A program made the translations under genes and the position numbers. This document shows positions 29,198 to 39,022 of a DNA stretch of 64,000 bases, one piece after another. The notes below the pieces were generated by a model. That model was not told the DNA's origin. It searched no databases and saw only the letters and a program-made list of their open reading frames with translations. Within the stretch, counting starts at the first letter, position 1. Every line of letters starts with the position of its first letter. This DNA is from Aliivibrio finisterrensis. GTDB lineage: Bacteria; Pseudomonadota; Gammaproteobacteria; Enterobacterales; Vibrionaceae. The DNA is taken from assembly GCF_008933155.1 (NCBI RefSeq), contig NZ_WBVP01000001.1, positions 310,001 through 374,000 on the forward strand, read 5' to 3'.

Positions 29198-29320
29198 GTG
29201 TTCCCTCAACGCTTTTTGTGATGTCGGCAACAGAATCTACACTATAACCCTGCTTTCATAAAGCTTTTTATAGTCACAGGGTTCTCTTGCTACTAATGCC
29301 AATCAAAAAGGGCACTTTTC

Positions 29321-30700
29321 TTACGCATCTACCAGATTTTTAATCCATTTTTTAGATTTCATTCGATAAATTGAACCAAACCATTTCACTATTTCTTCCA
29401 CCACAAATAGGGCATAAACATACTCAGGAGGTAAACCTAAGACTAATGCACCAACTGCAGCAATTGGGATCCCGATAAACCACTGAGAGATAATATCTTG
29501 GTATAAACAATACTTAACGTCTCCTCCAGCACGCAGCACTCCAACGATTGCCGTCAATGGCACACTTCGGATCACAATAATAATGGCAAGAATAGCCATA
29601 AACTTCTCAGCAATCGCACGTGTTTCAGTGGTTAATGCCGGAAACATATCCAAAATTTGATGCTGAAATACCATAACAAACAGTGCAATAACCATGCTGG
29701 TTGCAACGCTCAAACCCAATACGCCCCAGCTTTGGTAATACACCGCTTCATATTTTTTAGCGCCAAGCTGGTTACCGATCAATACCGAAGCTGCCCCCGC
29801 AGCACCAATAAGAAAGCTAAGTGCAATAGATTCAATAGGAGAAATCACCGACAGCGCAGCTAAACCTTGAACGCCTGACTGTCCCATAATGGCATGATAA
29901 GCAAATATCCCTGCAGACCAGACCAAAAAGTTAAACGTTGTAGGCAAAGATAAAGAAAGGAACTTAGAAATTTTTGGCCAATTTAATACCGCTTTAACCT
30001 CTTCAATACCAAAGCTTAATAAGTGCGATCGGCTGTAAAGGTAGCCATATAAAAAGACAATTTCAATAATGCCACTGATCAAGGTTGCTAATGCAGCCCC
30101 CTTAATACCCATTGCTGGTGCGCCTAAATTACCGAAGATTAGCACCCAGTTAAAAAACACATTGGCGACAATGCCAATACCACTAAAAAAGGTACTAACA
30201 CCCGGTTGATGAATAGAGCGTAAGCCAACCGCCATACTACTGCCACAAGAAACTACATACATGGTAAGTGCAGTAATAAAGAGGTAATCAGCCCCCAAAT
30301 CAATGACTTCTTGAGAGTCAGTCGCCAATGACATAATTTGTTCTGGAATTAAAAAGAACAGTACAACAGGAATGGTCGCCATTGCCATACTCACCATCCA
30401 AGTGAGTGCGGTACTTTGGCGTACCCCCTCTTTATTTTGTGCTCCCCAATATTGGGCGGTTAATAGTGCGCCGCCTGTTGTTACACCAACCAACATAATC
30501 GTCGTCACAAATGTTGCTCGGCTCGCCACACCAACCGCGGCAATCTCAGCTTCGCCTAATTGACCGAGCATAAGTACGTCCACTAAGCCACGGCTTGAAA
30601 ACATAATATTTTGCAAGGCAATAGGAATGGCGATCATTAATAATCGCTTAAGAAACTCACCACGAGTGTGACCAATGACATTAGAAAGAAAAACAGACAT
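29321..30700 (-). CDS. MATE-family efflux transporter
   Basis: 459 aa from ATG 30700 with TGAGG upstream. Twelve hydrophobic helices are arranged in two homologous halves. Typical MATE segments are IAIPIALQNIMFSSRGLVDVLMLGQLGEAEIAAVG near the start and ALSVISPIESIALSFLIGAAGAASVLIGNQLGA in the second half (both split into several helices). It would couple Na+ or H+ entry to drug or metabolite export. It resembles the YeeO/NorM-like branch, but the substrate is not predictable. Divergent from ybjT with 126 nt between. Confidence 0.9.
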   Translation of the reverse strand: MSVFLSNVIGHTRGEFLKRLLMIAIPIALQNIMFSSRGLVDVLMLGQLGEAEIAAVGVASRATFVTTIMLVGVTTGGALLTAQYWGAQNKEGVRQSTALTWMVSMAMATIPVVLFFLIPEQIMSLATDSQEVIDLGADYLFITALTMYVVSCGSSMAVGLRSIHQPGVSTFFSGIGIVANVFFNWVLIFGNLGAPAMGIKGAALATLISGIIEIVFLYGYLYSRSHLLSFGIEEVKAVLNWPKISKFLSLSLPTTFNFLVWSAGIFAYHAIMGQSGVQGLAALSVISPIESIALSFLIGAAGAASVLIGNQLGAKKYEAVYYQSWGVLGLSVATSMVIALFVMVFQHQILDMFPALTTETRAIAEKFMAILAIIIVIRSVPLTAIVGVLRAGGDVKYCLYQDIISQWFIGIPIAAVGALVLGLPPEYVYALFVVEEIVKWFGSIYRMKSKKWIKNLVDA

Positions 30701-30826
30701 GAAGAACCTCAAATAAACAACAAATTAACCATTTGCACTACATAAGATCCATTAGGTATATGCCTACAAATTGTACTAGAATCAAAATGTAATTAATATT
30801 TATATTCACAAGATAAAGGAATAATC

Positions 30827-32266
30827 TTGAATAAAAAAAAGACAATCTTAATCGTTGGAGCCTCTGGGTATGTGGGGTCACAATTAATCCCACAACTATT
30901 ACAACAAGGACATAACGTCATTGCTTGCGCTCGTAATATAGATTACCTACTCGATAGAGTTGTTAACCATCCAAACTTACAATGTCATTACCTTGACTTA
31001 GAAGAAGCTGATTCTATTCTTCCCATAATAGAACACTGTGACATTGCGTACTTTTTAGTTCACGGTATGTCCCATGGTCATGATTTTATTGATTATGAAG
31101 TCTCCCTTGCTGAAAACTTTAAAATCGCAGCAGAACAATCATCTCTGTCTAAAATCATTTATTTAAGTGCCTTACAGCCAGAAGGCTATCAATCTCAACA
31201 TTTACTAGCACGTAAAAAAACTGGTGAATTACTGCGTTCAACAGGTATCCCTACCATAGAAATCAATTCAGGAATCATCATTGGTACGGGCTCTGCCGCT
31301 TTTGAAATCATGACTGATTTTGTTAACCATTTCCCGGTATTAATCTGTCCGGTTTGGATTAATTCACAAGCAAACCCGATTGCGATAGAAAACCTAAACC
31401 ATTACTTAATTCAATGCATTGATTACCCGTTAGCCGACTCTATCACCTTTGAAGCAGGCGGCCCTGAAACGGTGAGCTACCAAGATCTATTTCATCTCAT
31501 TGCCAAACGTAATCATCGCTCTATAAAAATCATTCCAACGCGGTTTATTTCCCCTTCTTTTGCTGGTTTATGGCTTGGTATTGTCACTTCTGTGCCATCA
31601 GATTTAGGCCGAGCACTATTAGCAGGCATAGACCATGATTTAATTGCGGATAACTCAAAGATAGAACGCACATTCCCACAACCGTTGCTTTCATTATCTG
31701 ATGCCATAAATAAGGCCCAAGAAACCAATGACGAAACAATAAAAACCGAGATTTGGGGCTTTGATCCAAGCGCATTAAAACGTTGGAAATCAGATTATGG
31801 TTATTATCCAAAACAAGCAGGGGCAAACTTTACAACCACTGCCTCAGCTCAACAATTATGGACCGTAATTGAACGTTTAGGCAGTAAAGAAGGCTATTTC
31901 TTCGCAAACGCATTATGGCGAACCAGAGAATGGTTAGACCCTTTACTTGGAGGTTCATTCCCGATAAGAAGAAGACCTGAATCAGGAAAAGTACAACTAG
32001 GCGATTATATTGATTCATGGAAAGTGATTCGTTGCGAAGAGAATAAGTTCTTATCATTACTGTTTGGAATGACAGCCCCAGGGCTAGGACGATTAGAGTT
32101 TTCAATCAAAGAGATAGATGAGAATCATCGCCAGTTAGATGTCCGTGCATGGTGGCACCCTAAAGGCTTTTGGGGGTTAATGTATTGGTTCGCAATGTTC
32201 CCTGCGCATTTGTTTATTTTTAAAGGCATGGTGAAAGCGATTTGTAAAAAAGCAGAAGCCGAATAA
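30827..32266 (+). CDS. ybjT: YbjT-like NAD(P)-dependent SDR with DUF2867
   Basis: 479 aa with a TTG start, chosen because AAAGGA lies 6 nt before it. The N-terminal atypical short-chain dehydrogenase domain (about 5-300) opens with the dinucleotide motif ILIVGASGYVGSQLI. The C-terminal DUF2867 (about 320-475) contains EGYFFANALWRTREWLDPLLGG and RAWWHPKGFWGLMYWF. The length and two-domain layout match E. coli YbjT. The reaction is unknown. Confidence 0.82.
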   Translation: MNKKKTILIVGASGYVGSQLIPQLLQQGHNVIACARNIDYLLDRVVNHPNLQCHYLDLEEADSILPIIEHCDIAYFLVHGMSHGHDFIDYEVSLAENFKIAAEQSSLSKIIYLSALQPEGYQSQHLLARKKTGELLRSTGIPTIEINSGIIIGTGSAAFEIMTDFVNHFPVLICPVWINSQANPIAIENLNHYLIQCIDYPLADSITFEAGGPETVSYQDLFHLIAKRNHRSIKIIPTRFISPSFAGLWLGIVTSVPSDLGRALLAGIDHDLIADNSKIERTFPQPLLSLSDAINKAQETNDETIKTEIWGFDPSALKRWKSDYGYYPKQAGANFTTTASAQQLWTVIERLGSKEGYFFANALWRTREWLDPLLGGSFPIRRRPESGKVQLGDYIDSWKVIRCEENKFLSLLFGMTAPGLGRLEFSIKEIDENHRQLDVRAWWHPKGFWGLMYWFAMFPAHLFIFKGMVKAICKKAEAE

Positions 32267-32326
32267 ATACCAAAAGAGTAAAAAGAGTAAAAAGAAAAAC
32301 CATAATCAAAAAGCAGCAAACACAAA

Positions 32327-32351
32327 AAAAGCGCAGATAGTCTGCGCTTTT
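32327..32351. terminator. bidirectional terminator between ybjT and the DUF2913 gene
   Basis: 11-bp perfect stem AAAAGCGCAGA/TCTGCGCTTTT with a TAG loop and A/T runs. Confidence 0.9.
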
Positions 32352-32376
32352 CACTATTATAAATAAAAGAGAAACT

Positions 32377-33063
32377 CTATTTCTTCACATTAAATGAAAA
32401 TGGTGTTTCTGCTAATTGTAAACTGTGGTTACGAGGGAAAATCAGGTACTCACCATGATATTTCACTTTCGACTTATAATCAGAACGCTTGTGAACCATC
32501 AAACCATGCTCATAAGCAGATTCAATAAACTCATGGTGATTACCGCGAACATAACAGGTTAATGGTTTCACTAACTCGGCAGAATCATCTTCACCATCAA
32601 AACACGATTCAAGCTGTGTAGAGCAGATAATTAACGAGTGATCACCATCAGAAAATAACGACGCCTTTGGCAGTACTTCGTATTCTGTTGTTACACACCA
32701 CTCTTTCTCTTCTTCTAAAAACTCACCCCACGCTAAAATCGCTTCTTTTGTAATAGACTTTGTGTTTTCAACAGACGCTAACTCACCATATAAACGCGAG
32801 TAATGCTCAAAACGAGTCGGCAACTCAGTACCCGTTCCTTTTGTGCGCCCTTCTTTTTGCCATGTTTTTAGATCACCGGCTACGCAATGAGCAAAGCGCT
32901 GTGACTTAATTGCAGTAGTTACCCAGCGAATTAAAAAATGGTTCGCACTGACAGGATTTTTAGGCAAACGACCACTGTCTTTTGACTCTTGTAAATCACC
33001 TAATGCAGCATTGATTACACGCTGAATTTCTTGATAATACTGCACTGATTTTTTTTCACTCAT
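32377..33063 (-). CDS. DUF2913 family protein
   Basis: 228 aa, soluble, charged, no signal or membrane segment. VQYYQEIQRVINAALGDLQ at the start and NHFLIRWVTTAIKSQRFAHCV followed by DLKTWQKEGR match the Vibrio-restricted DUF2913 family as I remember it. Function unknown. Its ATG directly follows the TAA of the bcr gene with no gap, so it is translationally coupled to the efflux pump. That is the only functional clue. Confidence 0.7.
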   Translation of the reverse strand: MSEKKSVQYYQEIQRVINAALGDLQESKDSGRLPKNPVSANHFLIRWVTTAIKSQRFAHCVAGDLKTWQKEGRTKGTGTELPTRFEHYSRLYGELASVENTKSITKEAILAWGEFLEEEKEWCVTTEYEVLPKASLFSDGDHSLIICSTQLESCFDGEDDSAELVKPLTCYVRGNHHEFIESAYEHGLMVHKRSDYKSKVKYHGEYLIFPRNHSLQLAETPFSFNVKK

Positions 33064-34269
33064 TTACGCTTTTCGCCCAAAAACAAAATAACAACCAAAA
33101 GATAAAATTGAACACGCCGTCATTGCGCCTACCATAGGCCAAGCCGAATCTGACGGCAGCATTGCAATACCGACTCCAACTAATGAGCCAGTACCGAAAC
33201 GTAATGTACCAGCTAGAGAAGACGCTGTCCCTGCCATTTTAGGGTAATGACTTAATAATAACGCCATACTATTACTACCAATAGTAGAAATACACCCAAC
33301 CGACAAGACCACTGGGATAACCGTTCCCCATAACCCCCAGCCTAACCACTGACCAATCATCATCAGTATGCCAGCGAACAACTGGATCGACAGCCCCAAC
33401 TTTAGCATATTATGAGAGCCCGCTCGTTTTACGATACGGCCATTTAGCGTCGTCATAATGATTAGAAAAACAATATTTAAACCAAATAAGTAACCAAAGT
33501 TCTGAGCACTCACGCCATAAATATCAATATAAACAAATGAGCCAGCAGTTAAAAATGCAAACATACAAGAGAATGAGAATGCACCAGAGAAGATCAGCCC
33601 AAGTGATACCGGGTTCTTAAATAGCGATAAATAATTTCGTAAAGAAGAGCTTAATTTGAACGGTTCGCGATTCTCTTCTTTTAATGTTTCTGGAATTTTC
33701 CACAAAATCGCAAAAATGATTAATACCGAAAAAACGGCCAATAACCAAAAGATAGAACGCCAGCCAAACCACACCGCCAAATGCCCGCCAATCATAGGCG
33801 CCGCTAATGGTGCAACGGTCATAACCAAGGTAATAAACGCCATGGTTCTCGCAAAATCTTCTTTATCAAACATATCTCGAACAATGGCCTGAATAACCAC
33901 TGATGACGCTGCCCCAGCTACGCCTTGTAATACTCGGATATACATTAAGGACTCGATACTATCAACCAAAGCACCAATCACCGCACACACGGCAAATAAA
34001 ATAGTCCCTATGATTAAAACAGGTCGACGGCCATAACTGTCAGCAAGCGGGCCATGAATAAGCTGAGCAATAGCAAAACCGGCAGTATAAGCCGTTAATG
34101 TCATTTGAACCGAACCGGCAGATACACCTAAGTCAGCCGCAATACTTGGCATTGCTGGCAAATACATGTCAATTGCAAGTGGAGTTAATGCCGCAATAGC
34201 ACCCAAAATAACAATGAGTAATAAATTGAGTGTGGGTACCTCAGGAGAAGCACTAGAACTTGTGGACAT
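33064..34269 (-). CDS. bcr: Bcr/CflA-type MFS multidrug efflux transporter
   Basis: 401 aa from ATG 34269. Twelve transmembrane helices. Helix 1 with TPLAIDMYLPAMPSIAADL, GPLADSYGRRPVLI (loop 2-3 motif A) and RVLQGVAGAASSVVIQAIVRDMF (motif C region) are signatures of the Bcr/CflA drug:H+ antiporters. It lies next to rsuA, as bcr does in E. coli, which supports orthology. The actual substrates are unknown. The DUF2913 gene follows with no spacing. Confidence 0.88.
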   Translation of the reverse strand: MSTSSSASPEVPTLNLLLIVILGAIAALTPLAIDMYLPAMPSIAADLGVSAGSVQMTLTAYTAGFAIAQLIHGPLADSYGRRPVLIIGTILFAVCAVIGALVDSIESLMYIRVLQGVAGAASSVVIQAIVRDMFDKEDFARTMAFITLVMTVAPLAAPMIGGHLAVWFGWRSIFWLLAVFSVLIIFAILWKIPETLKEENREPFKLSSSLRNYLSLFKNPVSLGLIFSGAFSFSCMFAFLTAGSFVYIDIYGVSAQNFGYLFGLNIVFLIIMTTLNGRIVKRAGSHNMLKLGLSIQLFAGILMMIGQWLGWGLWGTVIPVVLSVGCISTIGSNSMALLLSHYPKMAGTASSLAGTLRFGTGSLVGVGIAMLPSDSAWPMVGAMTACSILSFGCYFVFGRKA

Positions 34270-34412
34270 AACTGAACCTACAAAAAGAAAGAGCAAAAGG
34301 AGTTTGAAATTTTAACACGACAAACGTTTATCTGCTTATCAATTCTTAGAACTTTGCACTAATTTACGCAAGGATGCTCAAATGTTTATACCCGCTAATA
34401 GTATAAAAAAAC

Positions 34413-34432
34413 GGCATGACCGAGATCATACC
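34413..34432 (-). terminator. intrinsic terminator after rsuA
   Basis: Stem GGTATGA/TCATGCC with one mismatch, followed on the minus strand by GTTTTTTT, about 27 nt after the rsuA stop. Confidence 0.7.
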
Positions 34433-34458
34433 TTTTTTCTTTATAAAGCGGCTAGAAG

Positions 34459-35160
34459 CTATGCGAATACGGCTTCAACTTCTTCTTCAGTCAGGTAACG
34501 ATATTCACCAGGCTCTAGAGAATAATCTAAACCTAAACCGCCAATTTGAGAACGGTGTAAGCCATCAACTTTATTACCAAGCGCTGCAAACATACGTTTC
34601 ACTTGGTGATATTTACCTTCTTGAATCGTTAGTAGAAGTTCGTTTTCGTCTTCATCAACAATTTCCATTACCGCTGGCATAGTTAAACCAGTTTCACTCT
34701 TAAGTTGAATACCTTCTGCTAATTGCTCAGCGTAATCAGCACCGATAGATTCAGCTAACCACACTCGGTACGTTTTTGGACACTTACGTTTTGGTGATGT
34801 GATCTTATGTGACCATTGACCATCATCAGTAATTAATACCAAACCTGTCGTATCTACATCAAGACGACCCGCAAAGTGCAGTTTCTCAAGATTAACTTCA
34901 TCTAAAAGCGTTAATGCCGATGGGTGAGTATTGTCTTCATGTGAACATACATAACCATCTGGCTTAAATAACATAATATAGCGAGGACCATGGAATTTAA
35001 GTTCACGACCATCCCACTCAACGGTTGAATCATCGGTTACTTTTACTGAAGTAACCTTTGTTTTCACACCATCAACGGTAACCGTACCACTTTTAATAAT
35101 ACGAGTTGCTTCTTTACGAGTGGCACCTGTTGTTTCGCACAAAAATTTATCTAAACGCAT
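34459..35160 (-). CDS. rsuA: 16S rRNA pseudouridine-516 synthase RsuA
   Basis: 233 aa. The N-terminal S4 RNA-binding domain (MRLDKFLCETTGATRKEA, about 1-60) precedes the RsuA catalytic domain. The catalytic Asp is in FAGRLDVDTTGLVLITDDG, about residues 98-115. EGKYHQVKRMFAALGNKV is the second family motif. It modifies U516 of 16S rRNA. Next to bcr as in E. coli, which favours RsuA over RluE or RluF. Confidence 0.93.
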   Translation of the reverse strand: MRLDKFLCETTGATRKEATRIIKSGTVTVDGVKTKVTSVKVTDDSTVEWDGRELKFHGPRYIMLFKPDGYVCSHEDNTHPSALTLLDEVNLEKLHFAGRLDVDTTGLVLITDDGQWSHKITSPKRKCPKTYRVWLAESIGADYAEQLAEGIQLKSETGLTMPAVMEIVDEDENELLLTIQEGKYHQVKRMFAALGNKVDGLHRSQIGGLGLDYSLEPGEYRYLTEEEVEAVFA

Positions 35161-35229
35161 GAGAACCTCATTTCAATATTCTGCCGCATTATACCCAAAC
35201 CACTTGAAGAAGCGAGCACACATAAAAAA

Positions 35230-36834
35230 TTAATGCGCCCCACCTTCAATTGATGAAGGATTCGAATTTGATTTAACAAAAAACATCATAAAAGCAGCAA
35301 AACCTAAGAAGAATGTCATCATTAAAAAGACATCGTTATACGCCATAATCGCGGCATCTCGCTGCATCGTCATGGTTAATGATGCTTTAGCTTGCAACAT
35401 AGCCGTTGCAGGATCACTGCCCTTTGAGACAAACATCGCTGCACTCTGTTGCAATTGATACCAACCGTCGGTACTCACGCTAGTTAGTGTTTCTTTAATG
35501 TGCCCCAAATGCTCACGCGTTTTGTTATCCAGCATGGTCGCGATAATCGCAATACTGAATGCGCCACCCAAATTACGCAATACATTAGTAATGGTAGAAG
35601 CATCCGCCACTTGATGTTTTTGAATCTCTTCCATCGCGACCAATGACAAAGGCACCATGATGAACGGGCTGCCAATCGCACGTAATAACATAGAGAAAAT
35701 CAATTGGTCACCGCCAAATAAATAACTCATGTGCGTATTTACAAAACAGCTAATGCCAAACATCGAAAAGCCAAAAAACACCAAATATTTCGCTTTTATA
35801 ATCTGAGTTAACTTAGGAACTAATGGGAAAATTAATAACTGCGGAAAACCCATCCACATCAATACTTCACCAATTTCCAAGGCGTTATACCCTTGAATTT
35901 GGATCATATACATTGGCAGCACGTAAATAGACCCCAGCAGTGCCATCCCTAATATCAAATACGCTACGCATGACATCGCAAACTGACTTTGTTTCAGTAG
36001 CCGCAAATTCACCAGAGGGTTCTTATGCTGTAGCTCATTAATCACAAAATAAATTAAGCTAATTGCTGAAATAATAGATAAGGTAATGATGAAACTAGAG
36101 CTAAACCACTCTTCACGGTTCCCCTCTTCTAGTACCACTTCTAAACAACCAAGACCAATCGCCATCGTGGTAATACCAAACCAATCGGCTTTTAATAAGC
36201 TGTCTAATTTTAATGGCTCATCATCAAGCCCGTAATTGACCATGCAAATAAGCGCAATTGCTGGTGGAATGTTGATGTAGAAAATATAGTGCCATGAGAA
36301 GTTTTCAGTTAACCAACCACCCAATGTTGGCCCGATAGAAGGTGCAAACGTCGCTGTTACCCCAAATAACGCCATCCCAACTGCACGCTTATTTAATGGT
36401 AATAACTGAACAACCAGAGAGAAAGCCAGTGGGATTAACGCCCCACCACTAAAGCCTTGGATCGCACGAAAGACGATCATTGATCCCATATTCCAAGACA
36501 CAGAACACAGCACCGATGCCACAGCAAAAATGATGGTTGTCCAGGTTAAATAACGACGCTTACCAATCGCAACAGATAGCCAACCACTTAATGGAATCGC
36601 AATCATTTCTGCCACAAGATAAGAAGTCGATATCCACGAGCTCTCATCCATAGTGGCCGATAGCGCACCTTGAATGTCTTTTAGAGATGAGTTGGTGATC
36701 TGAATATCCAGAATCGCCATAAACGCCCCCAACAAACCACCAAATAGCGCTATCCAATGGCGTCTTGGTATTTCAGGTTCTATTGGTACATCGGCAGATT
36801 CATTTTGATTTGTCACCGTTAATTCTTGAGTCAT
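35230..36834 (-). CDS. emrB: EmrB-type MFS drug transporter (DHA2)
   Basis: 534 aa with 14 predicted helices. AFMAILDIQITNSSLKDIQG, WISTSYLVAEMIAIPLSGWL and FRAIQGFSGGALIPLAF are DHA2 signatures. It starts 2 nt after the stop of the membrane-fusion gene, so the two are coupled. Together with an outer-membrane channel such as TolC they would form a tripartite pump. The emrB symbol denotes family; drug specificity is not shown by sequence. Confidence 0.9.
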   Translation of the reverse strand: MTQELTVTNQNESADVPIEPEIPRRHWIALFGGLLGAFMAILDIQITNSSLKDIQGALSATMDESSWISTSYLVAEMIAIPLSGWLSVAIGKRRYLTWTTIIFAVASVLCSVSWNMGSMIVFRAIQGFSGGALIPLAFSLVVQLLPLNKRAVGMALFGVTATFAPSIGPTLGGWLTENFSWHYIFYINIPPAIALICMVNYGLDDEPLKLDSLLKADWFGITTMAIGLGCLEVVLEEGNREEWFSSSFIITLSIISAISLIYFVINELQHKNPLVNLRLLKQSQFAMSCVAYLILGMALLGSIYVLPMYMIQIQGYNALEIGEVLMWMGFPQLLIFPLVPKLTQIIKAKYLVFFGFSMFGISCFVNTHMSYLFGGDQLIFSMLLRAIGSPFIMVPLSLVAMEEIQKHQVADASTITNVLRNLGGAFSIAIIATMLDNKTREHLGHIKETLTSVSTDGWYQLQQSAAMFVSKGSDPATAMLQAKASLTMTMQRDAAIMAYNDVFLMMTFFLGFAAFMMFFVKSNSNPSSIEGGAH

Positions 36835-36836
36835 GA

Positions 36837-37907
36837 CTAACCTCGAGTATCAACCGTTGCAACCACAGAAAGACCCGGGATCAGCTTACCTTCTAATAAA
36901 TCCGTATTTAAAATGCTGATTTTAACCGGCACACGCTGCACAATTTTAGTGAAGTTACCGGTCGCATTCTCTGGTGGCAGTAACGCAAACTTAGCGCCCG
37001 TTGCAGGAGAAAAACTATCAACAATGCCTTTTAGGTGTAGATCTGGGTACGCATCTAAATCGACAAACACTTTTTGTCCTTTGTCAATATCACCCAGTTG
37101 CGTTTCTTTAAAGTTTGCTTCAATCCATACATCTGTTGTTGGAACTAAACTAAGCAAAGGCATGCCCGCTTGAACCAATAAACCGCTGCGCAAACTACGT
37201 TTACCTACCACACCATCAATTGGCGCGTAGATATTAGTGTAAGACAGGTTAATCTCTGTTTGTTCTAACGCCGCTTTGGCTTGAACTAACCCAGCCTCCG
37301 CTTGAGCAATCTCGCTTTCAATCACATTGATTTGTTCTTTCGATGCTTGGTAATTGGCTTTTGCAGCATCCACATTTGCCAGCGTCACTTTAAGGTGTGA
37401 TACGTTATTATCTAACTCATCTTGTGACGAATAATTCTTTTTAATTAACGCTTTAGTTCGTTTAACTTGTTGCTGAGCACGCTCATATTCCGCATTGGCT
37501 GATTCAATCTCACTCGCCGCTTGACGAATACGAATGTCTTGCAACTTACGCTCAGCCGCTAGGTTCTTAATTGCAGCAGAGCTAACCAATACGTTCGCCT
37601 CTGCTTTCTCTTTTTCTGCCTCAAAATCACGACTGTCTATGGTTGCCAATAAATCACCCGCTTTTACCATTTGGTTATCTTCAACAAATGTTTTGGCAAT
37701 GTAACCGCCTACTTTAGGGCTGATCGTTGTGATATCACCTTGCAGATACGCATTGTCTGTTGATTGGAAGTATTGTCCATAACCGTACCAGTAACCCGCC
37801 CCTGCAAGACCACATAGAATAATCACAATCGTTGCAATCAAAGGTGCTTTATTTTTTTTCTTTTGTTGTTCTGCCACGGTACGTACCCACTTTGAAGATG
37901 AAGCCAT
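36837..37907 (-). CDS. emrA: EmrA-type membrane-fusion protein (HlyD family)
   Basis: 356 aa. One N-terminal transmembrane helix (APLIATIVIILCGLAGAGYWY, about 20-42) precedes a biotinyl-lipoyl half-motif starting at TDNAYLQGDITTISPKVGGYI. A long coiled-coil hairpin (about 95-210) follows, then the second lipoyl half with YTNIYAPIDGVVGKRSLRSG and a beta barrel. It is the periplasmic adaptor of the pump with EmrB. Divergent from a LysR gene with 129 nt between. Confidence 0.9.
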   Translation of the reverse strand: MASSSKWVRTVAEQQKKKNKAPLIATIVIILCGLAGAGYWYGYGQYFQSTDNAYLQGDITTISPKVGGYIAKTFVEDNQMVKAGDLLATIDSRDFEAEKEKAEANVLVSSAAIKNLAAERKLQDIRIRQAASEIESANAEYERAQQQVKRTKALIKKNYSSQDELDNNVSHLKVTLANVDAAKANYQASKEQINVIESEIAQAEAGLVQAKAALEQTEINLSYTNIYAPIDGVVGKRSLRSGLLVQAGMPLLSLVPTTDVWIEANFKETQLGDIDKGQKVFVDLDAYPDLHLKGIVDSFSPATGAKFALLPPENATGNFTKIVQRVPVKISILNTDLLEGKLIPGLSVVATVDTRG

Positions 37908-38036
37908 TCACGCTGAATCAACATGAATGTAATAAATAAGAGAAGCAGAGTATAAAACGAAAATGATTTGTTGATTAGATAGGAAAAAAAGGAAACACTG
38001 TTGCACAAATCTTACCAATCAATAAGGAATCGTCTA

Positions 38037-38951
38037 ATGATGGATTTGAATAACATTACCATATTAAATCAAGTGATTGATTCTGGTAGCTTTACTCAAG
38101 CAGCCATTAATCTTGGAATGACAAAATCAACCGTTAGCCGAAAACTTGCAGAGCTTGAAGAGCATCTAGGCGTGAAGTTGATCACTCGTTCGACACGAAA
38201 ATTAGGCTTAACTCAGGAAGGTGAGGTTTTTTATCAAGCCAGCGTTAAAGTGCTCGATATCATGCAACAAACCGAGCTAGAACTGACTGCAAACCAAAAT
38301 TTAATTCGCGGTCATCTTAACTTAGCCATGCCAGTAGAGATCGGGCATAACGTCATGTCTGATTACATCAACAGCTTTCTTAAACGCTACCCTGAAGTAT
38401 CAGTTAATGTAGAAATGACCAACAGAGCCGTCGATATTATTGGTGATGGCATTGATCTTTATGTCCAAATTGGCGAGATCAACGACTCTTCATTAGTCGC
38501 ACGAACCATCGATTTTTCTGAGCGTATTATTGTGGCAAGCCCTGAGTATTTAAACACTTATGGAATGATTACCTCACCAGAAGATCTCCAGTCGCCTCAT
38601 CATCAAATCAAAGTCGTTAACGCGGTAAAAGTACCTAATCTGTACTTTAACCAAGTCGATAAAGCCATTCGCGTTAATCTGCCTTATCGCTTGAAAGTGA
38701 ATACCATTACGGCGTGTAAATCTGCTTGTTTAAGTGGTTTAGGCATCGCTTCTTTGCCTGAGTTCTTATGTCGAGAGCACATCAAAAATGGCGAACTGGT
38801 GCAAATTCTTCCTGATTGGGATTTGCCAAAAGCGGCGATTAGCTTGGTGTTTCCACAAAATAAACTGATACCAAAACGATTACGTGTTTTTATTGACCAT
38901 GTACTTGAGCGATTTGAATTAACGACAGCGGAAAGAAATAAGAGTAAATAA
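38037..38951 (+). CDS. LysR-family transcriptional regulator, divergent from emrAB
   Basis: 304 aa from ATG 38037, with AAGGA 11 nt upstream; a second ATG follows immediately. N-terminal HTH (FTQAAINLGMTKSTVSRKLA, about 20-40), then the LysR substrate-binding domain. It has the short C-terminal form common in the AaeR/DmlR-like group. The divergent position suggests it controls emrAB in response to a pump substrate, which is inference. Confidence 0.88.
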   Translation: MMDLNNITILNQVIDSGSFTQAAINLGMTKSTVSRKLAELEEHLGVKLITRSTRKLGLTQEGEVFYQASVKVLDIMQQTELELTANQNLIRGHLNLAMPVEIGHNVMSDYINSFLKRYPEVSVNVEMTNRAVDIIGDGIDLYVQIGEINDSSLVARTIDFSERIIVASPEYLNTYGMITSPEDLQSPHHQIKVVNAVKVPNLYFNQVDKAIRVNLPYRLKVNTITACKSACLSGLGIASLPEFLCREHIKNGELVQILPDWDLPKAAISLVFPQNKLIPKRLRVFIDHVLERFELTTAERNKSK

Positions 38952-39022
38952 TTCACTAAAATTACATCAATTTTTCTGAATCTATTAATTTCACTTGCCA
39001 GTAAGGTCATTCATCGAATACG

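Noticed and set aside
32267-32300. Short A-rich repeats (AAAAAGAGTA) after ybjT
   Set aside because: Only two or three imperfect copies of a low-complexity 10-mer; no functional sign.
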